Assembly (NCBI GenBank): GCA_963978905.1
Contig: OZ022256.1
Coordinates: 48,594,001-48,658,000 of the forward strand
From: Trichostrongylus colubriformis
Taxonomy: Eukaryota > Nematoda > Chromadorea > Rhabditida > Trichostrongylidae
Reading direction: 5' to 3'
Length of the DNA stretch: 64,000 nucleotides
The notes under the pieces were generated by a model that saw only the letters and a program-made list of their open reading frames with translations, was not told the DNA's origin and made no database searches. The position numbers and the translations under genes are program-made. Positions 1 through 11,814 of this stretch are shown here, in pieces (within the stretch, counting starts at the first letter, position 1; each line of letters starts with the position of its first letter).

Positions 1-3000
1 TGTGATGTATTTGCTCGAATGGCTCCTGATCAAAAACAGCAGCTAGTCAACGGTCTCCAAGAAGTTGGTTATACTGTTGCCATGTGTGGTGATGGTGCCA
101 ACGATTGTGCCGCTCTGAAGGTAAATTCATCTCGTTGATACGTGACCTTCGCATGTTAAAGTTCTGTCTATTTCAGGCAGCTCATGCTGGTATTTCCCTC
201 TCCGATGCTGAAGCTTCCATCGCTGCTCCATTTACTTCAAAGGTTAGTCTAGTCTTCGGAATTGTTTTATACGGTAAATTTATGTGCGTCAGGTGGCGGA
301 TATTCGTTGCGTGCCCACAGTCATCAGTGAAGGAAGAGCCGCGCTGGTGACTTCTTTTGGGATTTTCAAATATATGGCCGGTTACTCACTGACGCAGTTT
401 GTTACTGTTATGCTTCTCTATTATATATCGAATATCCTCACTGATGGACAGGTAATGATTCTTGTTTCGTTTTGTTGTTTTGCTTTGCTCTTCTGTTATG
501 AGATTTCATCTTTCAGTTCATGTATATTGATATGTTCTTAATCACGTTGCTAGCAGTGCTGTTTGGAAATACGTCAGCCTATGACAAGCTCTGCCCAACA
601 CCTCCGCCAACACGGCTTCTCTCGGTTGCCAGCATTTGCAGTGTATTGGGTCAGCTAGCTATCATGGGCGGAACGCAGGTGATTCCGTTTTCTTATTATT
701 GTATGAATTATTTTATTACAAACATGATCTCCACTAGAAGCTGAAGTAAAGGGCCTAGTAAATCACACGTATTGTGGGGTTTCGTTGAACTAGTACTCAT
801 CGCTGAAGAGTCGATTTACGTTTCAAGTAGCATTCACAGAATCCTTCCGTATACCTAAAATTGCAGCTAGGTTATGTATGATCGATTACTTATCCCATCT
901 GTTTAGCTTATCGTTTTCTTATTAACAACCAGGCAGCCCTGGTTTGTCCCTTACAATCCACCCCGAGGAGCTGATATTGAAGACAAGAGGAGCATGCAGG
1001 TACTTTTTCCATTGCTATTTAGTGATTCGTTTGAGCGGAATGAGAATTCAGAAAGTAGTCTCTGGATCGGCTGGAACGCAATTAGTGAAAATGGTGGTGA
1101 ATAAAATATGTGGCTTATGAAAGTTTACAAAGCTCACAACGTCGGAGAGCATTTTTTATGCACATTCTCATCTCCATCGCGGTGATTCAAATAGAATCAC
1201 TGAAAGACGTAGAACTGCTTAAGCCAGATAGAACCGAGTTCGCAGTCGTTCGTCTTTCAGCAGCATCGTGTTATATTTATCTTCACCACTCACATAATAC
1301 AGGTGCGCAAAAGTACTGACCGCTTCGGTTCGAAGCAGTATACACAGACAATTCAGAATTTGTCTCTTGATAGATTACATCGTATCCGGCTCATACGCAC
1401 TGACGGGGACGGCGAAGGAAAGCATATGTCGTTTGGATGACCACCGAGCAAATGGTCCTGAACCGTTTCTGAAATAGACGTCAAAGAATCGAATTGTGTG
1501 GAGTAATGCAGGCTCAGCCCTCCAATGGGAATTGCTGGGCAGATTAAATTCATGATGTTGGGTGGTCATTGCTGCGGCGTGATGAAGTCGTGGAAGCTGT
1601 TTTGAGACCACCGCTGCTTCAACCACGCCTTGTGGGTCGGAGCTACTCCCTCCTGGAAGTTATCCTATTTGCATTCGAGGTATTAGCTATGGATGTGCTT
1701 GTCTACTGATGACATTGTTGTTGTTCCAAAATTTTGAGTTGCTCGACAATTCATTTCGAGCATTTCAAAGCGCAAATCCTGCGTTACTTCTCGGAATTCA
1801 ATCAATGTTCTTAAAACTACTTCAACAAGAGCATATGGCGGTTTGTGCTGCGACGCTTGCGAGACACTCAGATGATCTTTCCGCCCTATCCTTCATTGTC
1901 TTCAAGCCGAGGACGATCCTGTCGAATTCTGGGGCATATCATGACATTTTAGTTGGGACTGCTTGTTGTCTCATTTACCTCATTGTTGTCTCATTCTTTT
2001 CTTCTTAGTGGTAAGGTAAGGCTTAGCCAGGCGGTCAGCACTTTTGCCGCGTCATGTATATTATAACGTCTGAGGGTAAATAGCCTACTGTTTGCAGAGA
2101 AACGGAAGCAATATATGTATAATATCTGTTCATTCAGCCATTATTATTGTCAGATTTTTACTGAGATATGCGTCTTAGCAATCTACTTCAGGGAACGGCT
2201 GTGTTCTACGTATCCGTATTCCAGTACATTACACTAGTTGTTGTCTATTCAAAGGGACCGCCCTATCGGAACACGCTCTTCAGCAATCGTCCTTTTTGTG
2301 CCTCTATCGCGTTCGCCACCCTGGTCAGTTACCATTTTCTTCGCACACATTGCTTTGAAAACGAAGCGAGAAGTCATCTGGTGTTAGTTTATTACATCAT
2401 AGAGAAATCGATTGGGATTCACTAGCGGCTCTTCTGAAATGCGTCTGGTAATGAATACGTGTTCGATAACTTGAACCGCAGCGGGCGACCTCAAAACCGG
2501 GGGTGAATCTTGGTCCAGGCGTTGAACACTGTTATAATTTTGGGTTTCAACTGGATGCAGCGCCCTAGCTTGCATTCATCCCGTCGTAGGCCGCGGTGCG
2601 CAATCCTAAGGTGAGGGCCCACACCGAAAAGGCTGCTGTAGCTACACACCAGAATGTGCAATTTATTTGTAGTGTTGTAAACTTTTATCTTTTTTGCAAA
2701 TGTTCAGTTGCTTGATTCAACAAACGAACGTAGCTTTTATGAAACTATAAGTTCAAGATGTGCTGATAAGACAGCAGAAGCAAGTGTATAACAAGTACTG
2801 GAAAGCAGTGCAAAAACACTGACTTTGAGCATGGATGTCAAAATGTCGTAGTTTGAAATCGCTAAAACCCCTCCTTTAGCTTGGTTTGGTGTTTTTTATT
2901 TGTCTGTCTGTCTGTCTGTCTGTCTGTCACTACTTATGGGACAGGCGAAGCCGACCTGGTATTGTTAGAACTAGACAACCAACGTCAACTGGCACGCTAA

Positions 3001-3981
3001 ACTTCCCGCTGACGTAGTTTTGCTTCAAGGCACCGTTGCGGCCTGTAGTGGAATGTGAAAGTGGAAATGCTTAGGTACAATAATAAAAAGAAATGGGAAA
3101 AACGGTCAATATTTCCAGGATAAGATCCACTCTCACAATCGAAAGCATACTTCCACGCCCTGAGGATCGTTGAATGAGATGGTGTACAGTGAGGGTAGAT
3201 AGGAGCCGCTGTGAATGTTGTTTCGCCTTCCGCAGCTACACCGCTATCCCGCCGTCTGCACCCATCGGACGTCAGTTAGCCGAAGTAGAGCGTGATTAAA
3301 ATTCTGAAAGACCACTATTTTTAACGGGAGTTCCACCCCAGATCACTTATTTGAAGGTCGCCATTTCACATAGAGAGAACGTGTCTCCCCGTTTCCAATT
3401 TCCGTTATTCTCCTTGTGGTGTTTTTGAGTTGCAGTGTTATGCGTACTCAAGAGCTCAGTAGGGAGGCGTCTTTCCAAAGACTTATATTATTTTCAAATG
3501 CGTTTTTTACTTTTAGTTGTCTTTGCTCATGATTCTATGGTCTCCCACATGGCTGCTTGACTTTATGGGCAATATGGACTTACCGTCAGCAGAGTTCCGC
3601 AGTCTTCTGGTTTTGTACGCCAGCATTAATGCCATTGTCTCCTTCCTCTTCGAGAAAGTCTTTGTTGAGCGATTCTTACTTGATTACATGGAAAGGTAAG
3701 CACCTTTTTGATTACCTGCATTTATATTCCACCTTGATTTGGTGTGGGATGTGGTCCATGTAGGTCTGCATTCACTAGAGGTTTCAGCCAGCTGAAAGGG
3801 GAAACTGACTCATCGTTGAAGCTGTCTTTTGTTCAGGCTGGCTCAACGTCGTCGAGTTGAAGCTGAGTATCCAGATGAGCTGCACTCTAACGATGCCCAC
3901 GGCCCGCTTTATGAACGAATTTTGTCTCGAATTGGAGCCGAACCGTCGTGGCTGATTCCGCGACTTAGTAATTGTAAGTGA
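1..3981 (+). CDS. P5B-type cation/polyamine-transporting ATPase (ATP13A2/CATP-5/6/7-like), 3' part
   Basis: Eight exons read in one continuous frame: 1-120, 177-242, 293-451, 517-678, 937-999, 2192-2323, 3517-3695, 3837-3981 (about 341 residues, all introns GT/AG). The first exon carries the P-type ATPase hinge motif [11 protein letters not shown], followed by the P5-typical segment [17 protein letters not shown]. The rest is the M5-M10 membrane region, with hydrophobic segments such as [14 protein letters not shown] and [17 protein letters not shown], the P5B-like [10 protein letters not shown] and [11 protein letters not shown], and a charged cytosolic tail. Family members are late-endosomal/lysosomal pumps that export polyamines or affect cation handling. 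The catalytic DKTGT site and N-terminus lie before the window. The stop used is TGA 3979-3981, but a consensus donor GTAAGT overlaps it at 3974, so one more exon cannot be excluded. The family call is firm; which CATP paralogue it is remains open. Confidence 0.92.
2901..2928. repeat. (TGTC)7 microsatellite
   Basis: Seven perfect tandem copies of TGTC inside the 2324-3516 intron of the P5B ATPase gene. A degenerate related GACAGACAGAGGGACGG tract lies at about 61380-61430. Confidence 0.9.
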
Positions 3982-5319
3982 CTAAAAGAGTTGCAATCCT
4001 GGCAGTTGAGTGTTTTCATAGAGATCCATAACCACCAGCTTCATTGCCTGTGAGCAAATCACATGTGGAATAGCATTTCCACTCCATCGCGAACTGCAGC
4101 TCCAAATGCCACATGAGTTCTTCGAGACTTCCCGTTTTTACTGATGTTTCTTTTCAAGCGAAGTGCAGTACAAGGTACGTTACGGGATCCAACTTTGCTT
4201 CATCTTCACCTTCCCTTTGAGACCTTGATTTGGGACCCTGCTCCTATCACTCTTCATTATTTCTATTTTCTGTTAAAATTCAGTGCGCTTGGACCGTATT
4301 TGCCCCTTTTGTTCCTGGGCGGGACCCTCTGTCACTGTGAAAGAGATGATTATTTTAATAGTACTCGATTGTCACATTGTTTTTCTATGTTGTATGTTAT
4401 CTTCGTTCTTTTCATCGCTCTTCTAAAAATAGTCAGGTATTGTTATTGTTGAAATTTCGTTCTGTTAGTTCGCTGCTGTTGCTTAGCGGTAAATCATACC
4501 TTCGGCTTTCCATTGGCTTTAACAGCGGCTTATCTCCGTGACATCAGCATGTGCCTTTGTTCGTTTCCTCAGCTCCCCTCCCGCTCGCATCTATACAGCC
4601 ATTTCCTTTCTAGTGTATTTATTTTATGATGATACTCGGTTGATTGTTGGTGTGCAGTTAATCCCGTTAAACTGTTACTGTTTATTTAATTTCATGATAG
4701 ATTCATAGTCGTCGATTTCCTGGTGGCTCTATCCCATGCATTATATCTGCATTAGGAATATCATAGTTCATTATCTTTCTGACAAGTAGAAATTCATTTC
4801 TTTTTTTGTAGTCTATTTCGCAGTGCATTTCAATTGAAGCGCTGAGCATGATATCACGTCACCTTCAATGAAATCAACTGCGAAATATTGTAAGCTGTCC
4901 ACTGTTAATGTAGGATACGATTAGATGATTGTGAGATAAATATGTTGAACTTGAGCGTTTTCTGGTGAAATGTATTGAAAAGATTGAACTCCTGGCACTG
5001 ATTTTGTGGTTGCTCGACCTTCACGGTATGTCGTCAATTAGGCATCACACAGCTTATTGTTAGGGATATGATATTGCACACAACTCGATTCTCTTGTAGA
5101 GGATTTATGTCAATAGTGGCGTTACCGATTCCGAAGCTGTGAAGTAAAGTTAGAAAGCGTAAGTTGCATTCGCACTCGATGACGAGATCTCTGCAGTATG
5201 TTGCATTCATACTAGGCGACAGATTGCAACAGTCGAATGGTCGGCACTGAGTGCAGCGTAAACGCACCAGAAGGGGTAAACTTGGCGGCTTGTGGAATGA
5301 CTATGAAAATGGAAGTAGA

Positions 5320-5900
5320 GTCGCTCACCATCGTAAAGTAGAGAGAGAACGGAGCAAAATACCGAAAAATAGGAACTTGGAGTCCTTCCTCATCTCTCGT
5401 GTCCCTCTACCAGAGGTGCAGTGATGGAGAAGGGCAAGGGCAAGTCTGCTGGCCCCACCGCGAACGTTGTTTCGTCCTTTCGAGATTTCAGTTTAATTCG
5501 CCCGCTTAGGAGTTCAGTGTTTATAGTGAGCTTCGTGGGTTTGATTGGAGGGAACCATGAGTAAGAAGGAAATTAGAAATGGGAAATCATGTTCTTATAA
5601 CTAAGATTACAATTCAGAAGCGATGATCTGTGGCTAAAGGCCCATTTAAAAGCGCGCTCAGGGGTTTTCTCAGGAGCCTGCCTCGTTGCCAGTCCTGCAT
5701 CGCATCCACTAGACGAGTTGCTGCGAAGTCAGATTAACGTTCGCCGCCCTAACTTAGCCCCTCGCCCCTCTCCGTTTACCCCAGCGGCTAGTGATGCAGT
5801 GGGAGGGAGGAGAGGGGGGGGGGCGAAAGGGAAGGAGTAGGAGGAACTTCTCAGTCGTCTTATTCCGTTCTTTCTCTCTTGCCACACTGCTGATGATCAC
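5320..5900. repeat. Dispersed repeat fragments (family shared with 20340-20665 and 62900-63270)
   Basis: Short blocks such as ACCGCGAACGTT, GATGCAGTGGGAGGGAG and ATCACTTCGACTTTCATAT resemble pieces of repeats elsewhere in the window, in direct or inverted order. The element is degraded and its ends cannot be set. Confidence 0.4.
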
Positions 5901-6239
5901 TTCGACTTTCATATTCCACAAATATTCCACAATCGGTCATAATTATAGCTGGCGATGCCTTTAAACATAAAACGCTCAATCCTACTGTGATAGAGATTAT
6001 TCTGATAGAGGAGAATTCTCGAAAGTGGAAGGGTTGAACTACCTCAGTTACACCCGAGATCTCAAGGAAACATGTGATGATGTGCAGTTGTGCAATGAAT
6101 AATAACATGGTTTTTCAAAATCTACTAGGTGGACTGAATTGAAGTCAAGTAATATTACACAGTGATACCGTCAATAAACTGGTGTCTATCCACTTGGCAC
6201 AATATTTAGAGGAAATATTTAATGCAGGGTGTATGCCAT

Positions 6240-6606
6240 TAGGACAGGAAATTCGCGTGGTCGAATTAAGCGCGCGATGTGATGATGCGAGCTATGGGCA
6301 CCGCACTGGTTGAGTCCTGGAGCGACTGTACATAGGATGAGGCGTAGGGCACCGTCATCGTTTCAGGACCCATCCAAAACGGCGTGCATAACTCGCACCA
6401 TCACGTCGCACACCGAAGACCGCGAAGCAAATTTTCGGTCCTGACGGCTCACACTCGGGTGTGTGCATTATGCCGATTTTTCGTTTTGCGGCGCCGCACT
6501 CGCGGCGCCATCAGCACGACTTGCCGCGGTTGGAATTCCGTTCTGGATGCTAGGACTGGTACCATGGAGGTCCTCAGAGAAATAGCTGTTTATCTCGTTA
6601 TTATGT
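6240..6606. repeat. Dispersed repeat with GGCGCCATCAGCACGACTTG core
   Basis: The right half (CCGCGGTTGGAATTCC ... ACCATGGAGGTCCTC ... TTATCTCGTTATTATG) recurs in inverted orientation at 27500-27760. The core recurs in the foldbacks at 23768-23965 and 30355-30690. It is probably a non-autonomous DNA element; target duplications were not resolved. Confidence 0.5.
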
Positions 6607-7004
6607 GGAGACAATAACTTTTGTACCCTCAAAACAAAATAGTAATATAAAAAGTGAAGGACGTGGTAACATTACATGAAAACTCCTGGTCCAGGATAAT
6701 TACCTCGGACGTGAAATATTGAAGGGAGTGTACGCAATGTACGTAATCACACACGACGAAATTCGCCGCACCACTCTCCGCAAGCAGCTGCGCGAAAATT
6801 CGTCGTAAAACCACATACCCATTCAATGTAAACTGTCTGCAGCGTTGTATTGATGATAGGTGAATCTGCCGCTATCTTCCAGGGCAGAAACTGTGCAATC
6901 AAAACTTTTCAGGTTACTGGGTAAGTTCTGTTACAAATATGAAACTACGTGAAACTCGAGCAATGGATTGAATGGAGTGCACAAATTGCAAGGAGGATAG
7001 CTTA

Positions 7005-7290
7005 GGCAGTGTTCATAGTTCACGATTCAGGCGATCACGCGATCGCGTGATCCACGCGATCGCGTGCTTTACGCGATCGCGTGCTTTACGCAATCGCGTG
7101 CTTTACGCGATCGCGTGATCGCCTGAATCACGTAATCAATATATATCTTTTCTTTTCCGCCTGATCGCGTGATCCACGCGATCGCGTGCTTTACGCGATC
7201 GCGTGATCGCCTGAATCACCCAATCAATATGTATCTTTTTCCTTCCGCCTGATCGCGTGATCGCCTGAATCGTGAACTATGAACACTGCC
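7005..7290. mobile_element. 286-bp MITE with TTA target duplication and GCGATCGC array
   Basis: Terminal inverted repeats of about 40 bp start GGCAGTGTTCATAGTTCACG at 7005; the reverse complement ends at 7290. Both sides are flanked by TTA (7002-7004 and 7291-7293), as in PIF/Harbinger-type elements. The interior has six exact GCGATCGC palindromes plus one GCAATCGC variant. They are partly in tandem with a 17-bp period (ACGCGATCGCGTGCTTT), interrupted by two AT-rich blocks containing AATCAATATRTATCTTTT. There is no coding capacity. Degenerate relatives occur at about 35010-35060 and 36170-36245. Confidence 0.8.
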
Positions 7291-7317
7291 TTACCTCGGT
7301 ATTCTTCACCTTTTTCT

Positions 7318-7865
7318 TGAAGGCACTATTCGCGATAATCAGATAAGTCGACTAACCTTCTTGTAATAGTAGATCCTTGGGTAACTAGTCAAGCTGCAAC
7401 TTTTTCGCATCGCCACGGTGCGCTATCACGGCGTTACAACTGCTCGGAACCACTTCGACGCCACCCCCTTCAGCTGCCTTATCGGACAATTGAGCAAAGT
7501 GGGTGACGTCGCAGTGGGTTCTCCACTATACTGTTACTAGGCATCTCGACTTCAGATTCACTGCTTCTTTTATTTTCGTCCGACTTTCCCCTAATGCTGC
7601 CTTTAAGTAATTAGTCAGGCTGCACCCTTTTTGCGTCACCCCGGTGTGCTCGAGCACACTCCGACGTCACCTACTTGACTTCCTTATTAGTCTGCTGAGC
7701 AAAATGGGGTGGCCTCGCAGTGGGTTCTAGCAGGTGTAGCGACGTGATAATGCACCGTGGAGACGCGAAAAAGTTGCAGCCCGACTAGTCACACGAGGAT
7801 CTACTGTCCCAAGAAGGTAAGTCGACCCATCTGATTATCGCGAGGTGTACCTTTAACACCATTGC
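7318..7865. mobile_element. Foldback element, about 550 bp, with internal duplication
   Basis: The left arm (GATAATCAGATAAGTCGACT ... CTGCAACTTTTTCGC ... CCACGGTGC) matches the reverse complement of 7750-7865 over about 110 bp at roughly 80% identity by eye. Between the arms, the unit around CTGCAACTTTTTCGC and GCAGTGGGTTCT is repeated directly about 210 bp further on. A single arm fragment recurs at 9405-9485. Confidence 0.7.
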
Positions 7866-7879
7866 TGGAAACGCAATCT

Positions 7880-8312
7880 GAAAGAAGTCGTCCACAGAAA
7901 ATGAGTTTTTGTGTTACCCAAATGTTTATGTTGTATTTGCCGAATGTGTCCTCATGCGGAATTTCACGCTAAAAATGTGAATCTCGCTGGGATAAGCACC
8001 ACAAAGTACGTCCCAGTGGGCGGTGCTTCCGAGTAAAAGCTTCGTCCCGTCGTCCGCCGTGGTCGGAGACGCACTGTAGGAACAGAAAGTTACGTAAACA
8101 GTCCCACTCTCCGTTCCCAACGCCGGCGGACGACAGGACGAGGCTTTTACTCCTAGGCCCCGCCCACCCGGACGTACTTTGTGGTGCTGTACCTTAGCCG
8201 GATCCACTTTTTTTCACGTGGAACTCTGCATGAGGCCCAAATTAGGCAAATACAACATAAACATATGGGTATCACAAAAACTCATTTTCTGTGGACGATT
8301 CCTTTAAAGGCA
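7880..8312. mobile_element. Foldback MITE, family B (about 430 bp)
   Basis: Arms of about 150-200 bp are inverted copies. The outer parts read CGTCCACAGAAAATGAG (left) and CTCATTTTCTGTGGACG (right), and inner blocks contain ACAACATAAACATATGGGT and GACGTACTTTGTGGTGCT. The centre holds a GTAGGAACAGAAAGTTACG block shared with the copy at 36488-36919. Other copies are at 22490-22912, with single ends near 13770-13880 and 60480-60625. All apparent open frames here are shadows of the repeat. Confidence 0.75.
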
Positions 8313-9025
8313 GTATTTTGGGAAATTCGGACGAAAAGTAAAAGAAGTAGTGAATATGAAAGTCGAGATGAGTAGTAATAGGACAGTGAAGAAAAAACGG
8401 ATGGAATTGGCCAAAAACCCGAGAAATAGGACCCCCTTCCCACCGTTGATTCACGACGTGGACGACCATTTCGTCAACAGGTGGGTGGCCCGGACGACTC
8501 TGCCATTGGCATGTATCCGATGCGCAAAAACAGCGTGGAAATAATACAAAAAACCTGAAAGGCATCCCATCGTTGACTGCACACGAAAGAAGACAATAAG
8601 TGAGAATTAAAGGAAGAAAATTAAAGGAAAAGAAAGGAAGAATAGAAAAGAAAAACTCGCGAAGTTTACAGGTAAGCAGCAAAAATGAAAAACACTGAAA
8701 AAGATAATCAGCTGATCAGAGTAGGGTCTGCGACGCTCTGGTGACGAAAGCGCGCCCGATCGCTCCAGCCGACCGCATCGCCTTGGCCCCTCCCACCCCA
8801 GCCAAATATGGGGAGCTCGTCCCGAGGAGGCGGGCTGCCCTGAGCAAAGGCGGCTTGCCCTGATGAGGTCGCCTCTGCCACAGCTCAAGGGGGCGCATTT
8901 GCGGGGGATTTCGTCATATATAGGACTTTCAGACCCGAAAATTTTCAGTCAATGCTTCCTTTTGGGATTCCCTGTCACCCACATTATCCCAAACACTGTC
9001 TTTAAAGGAACACCTGCAGTAAATT
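8313..9025. repeat. Dispersed repeat family C, copy 1
   Basis: It shares GAAATTCGGACGAAAAGT, CGAGAAATAGGACCCCCTTC, GGCGGCTTGCCCTGA and TTGGGATTCCCTGTCACC with the copy at 63330-63890, in the same order. An internal A-rich/GGAAG stretch (about 8580-8710) is specific to this copy. No transposase was seen. Confidence 0.7.
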
Positions 9026-9404
9026 GTGCGAGTTATAGCGCGTACTACAGGAAGTAGAGGCCCTGTTTTACCATCAGTGAAGAAAAATGAATCAAAACCC
9101 TTCACAACTACCAGAAGTGAAGCTCCCTGCCTTCAGTCCTCGTATTGGAGATTAGAAATGAGTTTCTGCTCAATTATATCACGCAAAATACTACTATATC
9201 ACCCGTTCTTCCCTGTTTAAGCTACCTTCGCTATTAGAATCGCTGCCTTATCCTGTCTAATCGCAAGTTTCCTTCTCCACGTAAGAGCCATGTTGGAAAT
9301 TTGTTCGTTTAGGGCCAGTGTGATTCGGCTCGGTGGGCTCAACTCGGCTTAGGTCGGCCAGGCCGTGCGCGGCGAAGGTGAGCCGTGGCGCCGCAAAAAG
9401 GGGC

Positions 9405-9485
9405 GATCTTCACAATCATCCAAGGGTCTACCTGCCCTGAGAAGGTAAGCGCCCACTTTGATTATCGCGTGATGTGCCTTTCAAC
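9405..9485. repeat. Fragment of the 7318-7865 foldback family
   Basis: It matches the right arm of that element (CCCTGAGAAGGTAAGCGC ... GATTATCGCGTGATGTGCC). Only one end is present. Confidence 0.5.
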
Positions 9486-9837
9486 ATTTATTCCCTCATC
9501 CAAGGTATTCTCGTAGCTGCGACTCAGGTAAGGCTGTTCTTGACAACGTTCATTCACCTCTTCTGAGATTGAGACCCGTAGAAGCCTGCAGCTTCCAGTT
9601 CTACAGCTTTTCCTATTGAGTGGTTGTCTGAGCATCTCTACCTGGGCATTTTATCATCAACCTTACTAATAACACTGGGTAATTTGTTCGCAAAATATGC
9701 TGGTTCCAATGGCTTTTTCCGATCATCAAAGTTTAGTCTAGTCTGAGTCAAAGGCACATTCCGCGCTCGCTGATGGGTGGAGTAACAGTTGACTCTCCAT
9801 TGGCTGTCGGCGGCTGGGAGCCGCTCTCTCCACTCCC

Positions 9838-9890
9838 GATTGCCTGCAGTGGGGCGTGGTCGATCCGCCCACGCCCCACTGCAGGCAATC
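9838..9890. repeat. Perfect 22-bp inverted repeat with 9-nt loop
   Basis: Arms 9838-9859 and 9869-9890 are exact reverse complements (start GATTGCCTGCAGTGGGGCG), with loop TCGATCCGC. It is GC-rich and would form a strong hairpin. It lies in a wider partly palindromic region and is probably the centre of another foldback element. Confidence 0.85.
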
Positions 9891-10329
9891 AAGCGTGGAA
9901 AGACCGCCCTTAAGTTGCCTTCGTTTAACGTTAGAGTTCAAAAACCCGCATTTCTTTTGCACCAGCCTAATACGTACATCGAGTGCTTCTCATAAGTCAC
10001 TGTGAAAGTGGAATCCCGTCGATATCATCGTAATCCTGAGTGAATTCGACAGAGATTCAGCGTTCTTCGACTCCCTTTTAGGGCGCCATGGCGCCTTCAA
10101 AAAGGAGTTGAAGGGCGCTTCATCTCATACACAAATTTCAAATTTTCTACTACTGTCAGGGATTGAGTTCGAGTCAATGATATGAAAAGTTTATAGGAAT
10201 CGATTGCTTTTACAAACTCATAAAAATCCTGGAACAGAATCATTTTAAACAGGTGCATAAAAAACTGAAAAGAGTATCCAAGAGAAATAATTGTACCGAA
10301 GAGTGTATCTTTATGTCAGCATTTTACAC

Positions 10330-10541
10330 GAAGACGAGCGGCGTGCGACGCATTGTGTGCGAGCTATGCGCGTAGCGATAGTTCGATCTTAAAACGATTA
10401 CACGGTAATGTTAGAGACGCGATACGCATTTGACTTGTAATCGCTTCGGGACCTAAAATCATGGCACCTTCAGCTCGTTCGCATGGCTTCGCTTGCGACA
10501 TGCCACGGTGCGAAACCCTGACATATGGGTACACACCCGCG
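10330..10541. repeat. Foldback family F, 5'-truncated copy
   Basis: It shares AATCGCTTCGGGACC, CTTCAGCTCGTTCGCA, GCTTCGCTTGCGACATGCC and CTGACATATGGGTACACACC with copies at 33440-33682 and 53586-53822. The right terminal repeat is intact, while the left one is not recognisable. Confidence 0.65.
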
Positions 10542-11571
10542 TCATTCCCAAGGATCCTAGGCTAAATGCAAACAAATAGGTTTCAAAATAGGCTGGAAAC
10601 GGACGTCACGTTGACTCCAGCGATAAATCGTGGAGGAAAAATTCTATAAAAAAGCCCATAACGTTCAAGCACATCGAAAAGTACCCATGAGCATCGTTCA
10701 CAGCGGATGTCAAAAGTTATTTCTCCCTGGGCACCTATAATCAGCGAAGAAAGATATTTTATGAGAGAAATCCTGAAGTATCGAAGTACGTTCTATGTAG
10801 GTGTTATGGGCGGTTTTTCAGGCTCTCTAGTGGCATACTTCGTTCGTTTTCACGGTCTCGCGCACCTCTTGGCAATAAATCCACCGCGTGATCGCCAGAG
10901 ACGGAAAAACATTTGCTCAGTGATGAATGGAACGATATGAACGAACGAGACCAGCAGAAATGATTGTCGCATTGATTCATCAGCGTGCGAGTTTCGATTT
11001 TCAATCAGTTCCTCGCCAGTTGTGAAGCTCAGCTCCATCGCTACGATTCCCTGTTTTGGCCCTATTTTCTACCGTGATATGGGTGATAGAAAGTGATGGT
11101 AAGATGATTTCTCGTCTCTCTATGTGAAGAGCAGTTTTTGCCGTCGTCGAGACTTTGAACGGGTTTGATGAGAACCACATGTGGCTTCTTTATAGGCATC
11201 GACGCTTCAACACAGATGCACAAACTCAGCAAAGACGTCCTTGTATGTGGACATTTTGCGGTGAAATGTGGTTTTCATGTCGTGTGGTTAATTTCCAAGA
11301 GTGCCCATGCTCATAAAATCTCACAGCGAAGAATTCTTAGCGATCAGTCGGGAATGGCAGTGCCACGGCCAGGGTAAGGGCGGACGGACGTCCATGTCCA
11401 ACAGTGGGAAGTTCCGTTTTTATTTTTCACTTTTGCTTTCTATAATTCAATTTATCTGCATTTCAATTTCATGAACTCCCCTTCTTGGCTATCACCTAAT
11501 TATTTTCGTAGCATTTTCTCTAAGGAATTCTTTGTTGAAATTTTTCTCAGTTTTTTCGTGAGATTTTCCAG

Positions 11572-11814
11572 ATGAATATTCAGATAGAGATTTGGATAAC
11601 TTCGATGAATTGGTGTTGTCTGAACACTACAGCTCGAACTCCATGAATCTGTCCTGGCCTGAAGTTCCATTCCCTCTCATAATGCTTATATCGATGTTGC
11701 CTCTTTGTCGTACGGAGCAGGGCCAATATCTAATTTGCCACAAGGTGGCTTTAGCTCCTTCATTACCTTTTTCATTGTCTCAGTCCCATAACCTGATGGA
11801 CGGAATCAAGAATA
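11572..11814 (+). other. Possible orphan exon, unknown protein
   Basis: A TTTTCCAG acceptor ends at 11571. An 80-codon open stretch beginning DEYSDRDLDNFDELVLSEHY follows, and a GTAGGT donor sits at 11815. Composition is protein-like (acidic start, then hydrophobic). No partner exon with matching phase was found: the nearest upstream frame (11165-11377) ends at a donor in an incompatible phase. It could be an exon of an unrecognised gene or chance. Confidence 0.2.

Larger units (their letters stand above)
3982..7004. other. Gene-free stretch downstream of the P5B ATPase
   Basis: No exon chain with splice sites and protein-like composition was found on either strand. The open frame at 4144-4452 has no recognisable motif and probably belongs to 3' UTR or spacer. 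Repeat-like material appears from about 5320 (see separate entries). No clear polyadenylation signal was found close after the ATPase stop. Confidence 0.5.

Noticed and set aside
4144..4452. 102-codon open frame after the P5B ATPase
   Set aside because: Low-information hydrophobic translation without motif; it lies where the ATPase 3' UTR is expected.
7030..7230. Regularly spaced direct repeats that could suggest a CRISPR array
   Set aside because: The period is only 17 bp, units are palindromic and adjacent without unique spacers, and the array sits inside a TIR-flanked element in nematode DNA.
7030..7230. GCGATCGC equals the HIP1 octamer abundant in cyanobacteria; possible contamination
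   Set aside because: Flanking sequence, AT-rich spacers, the TTA target duplication and degenerate relatives elsewhere in the same window fit a resident transposable element.
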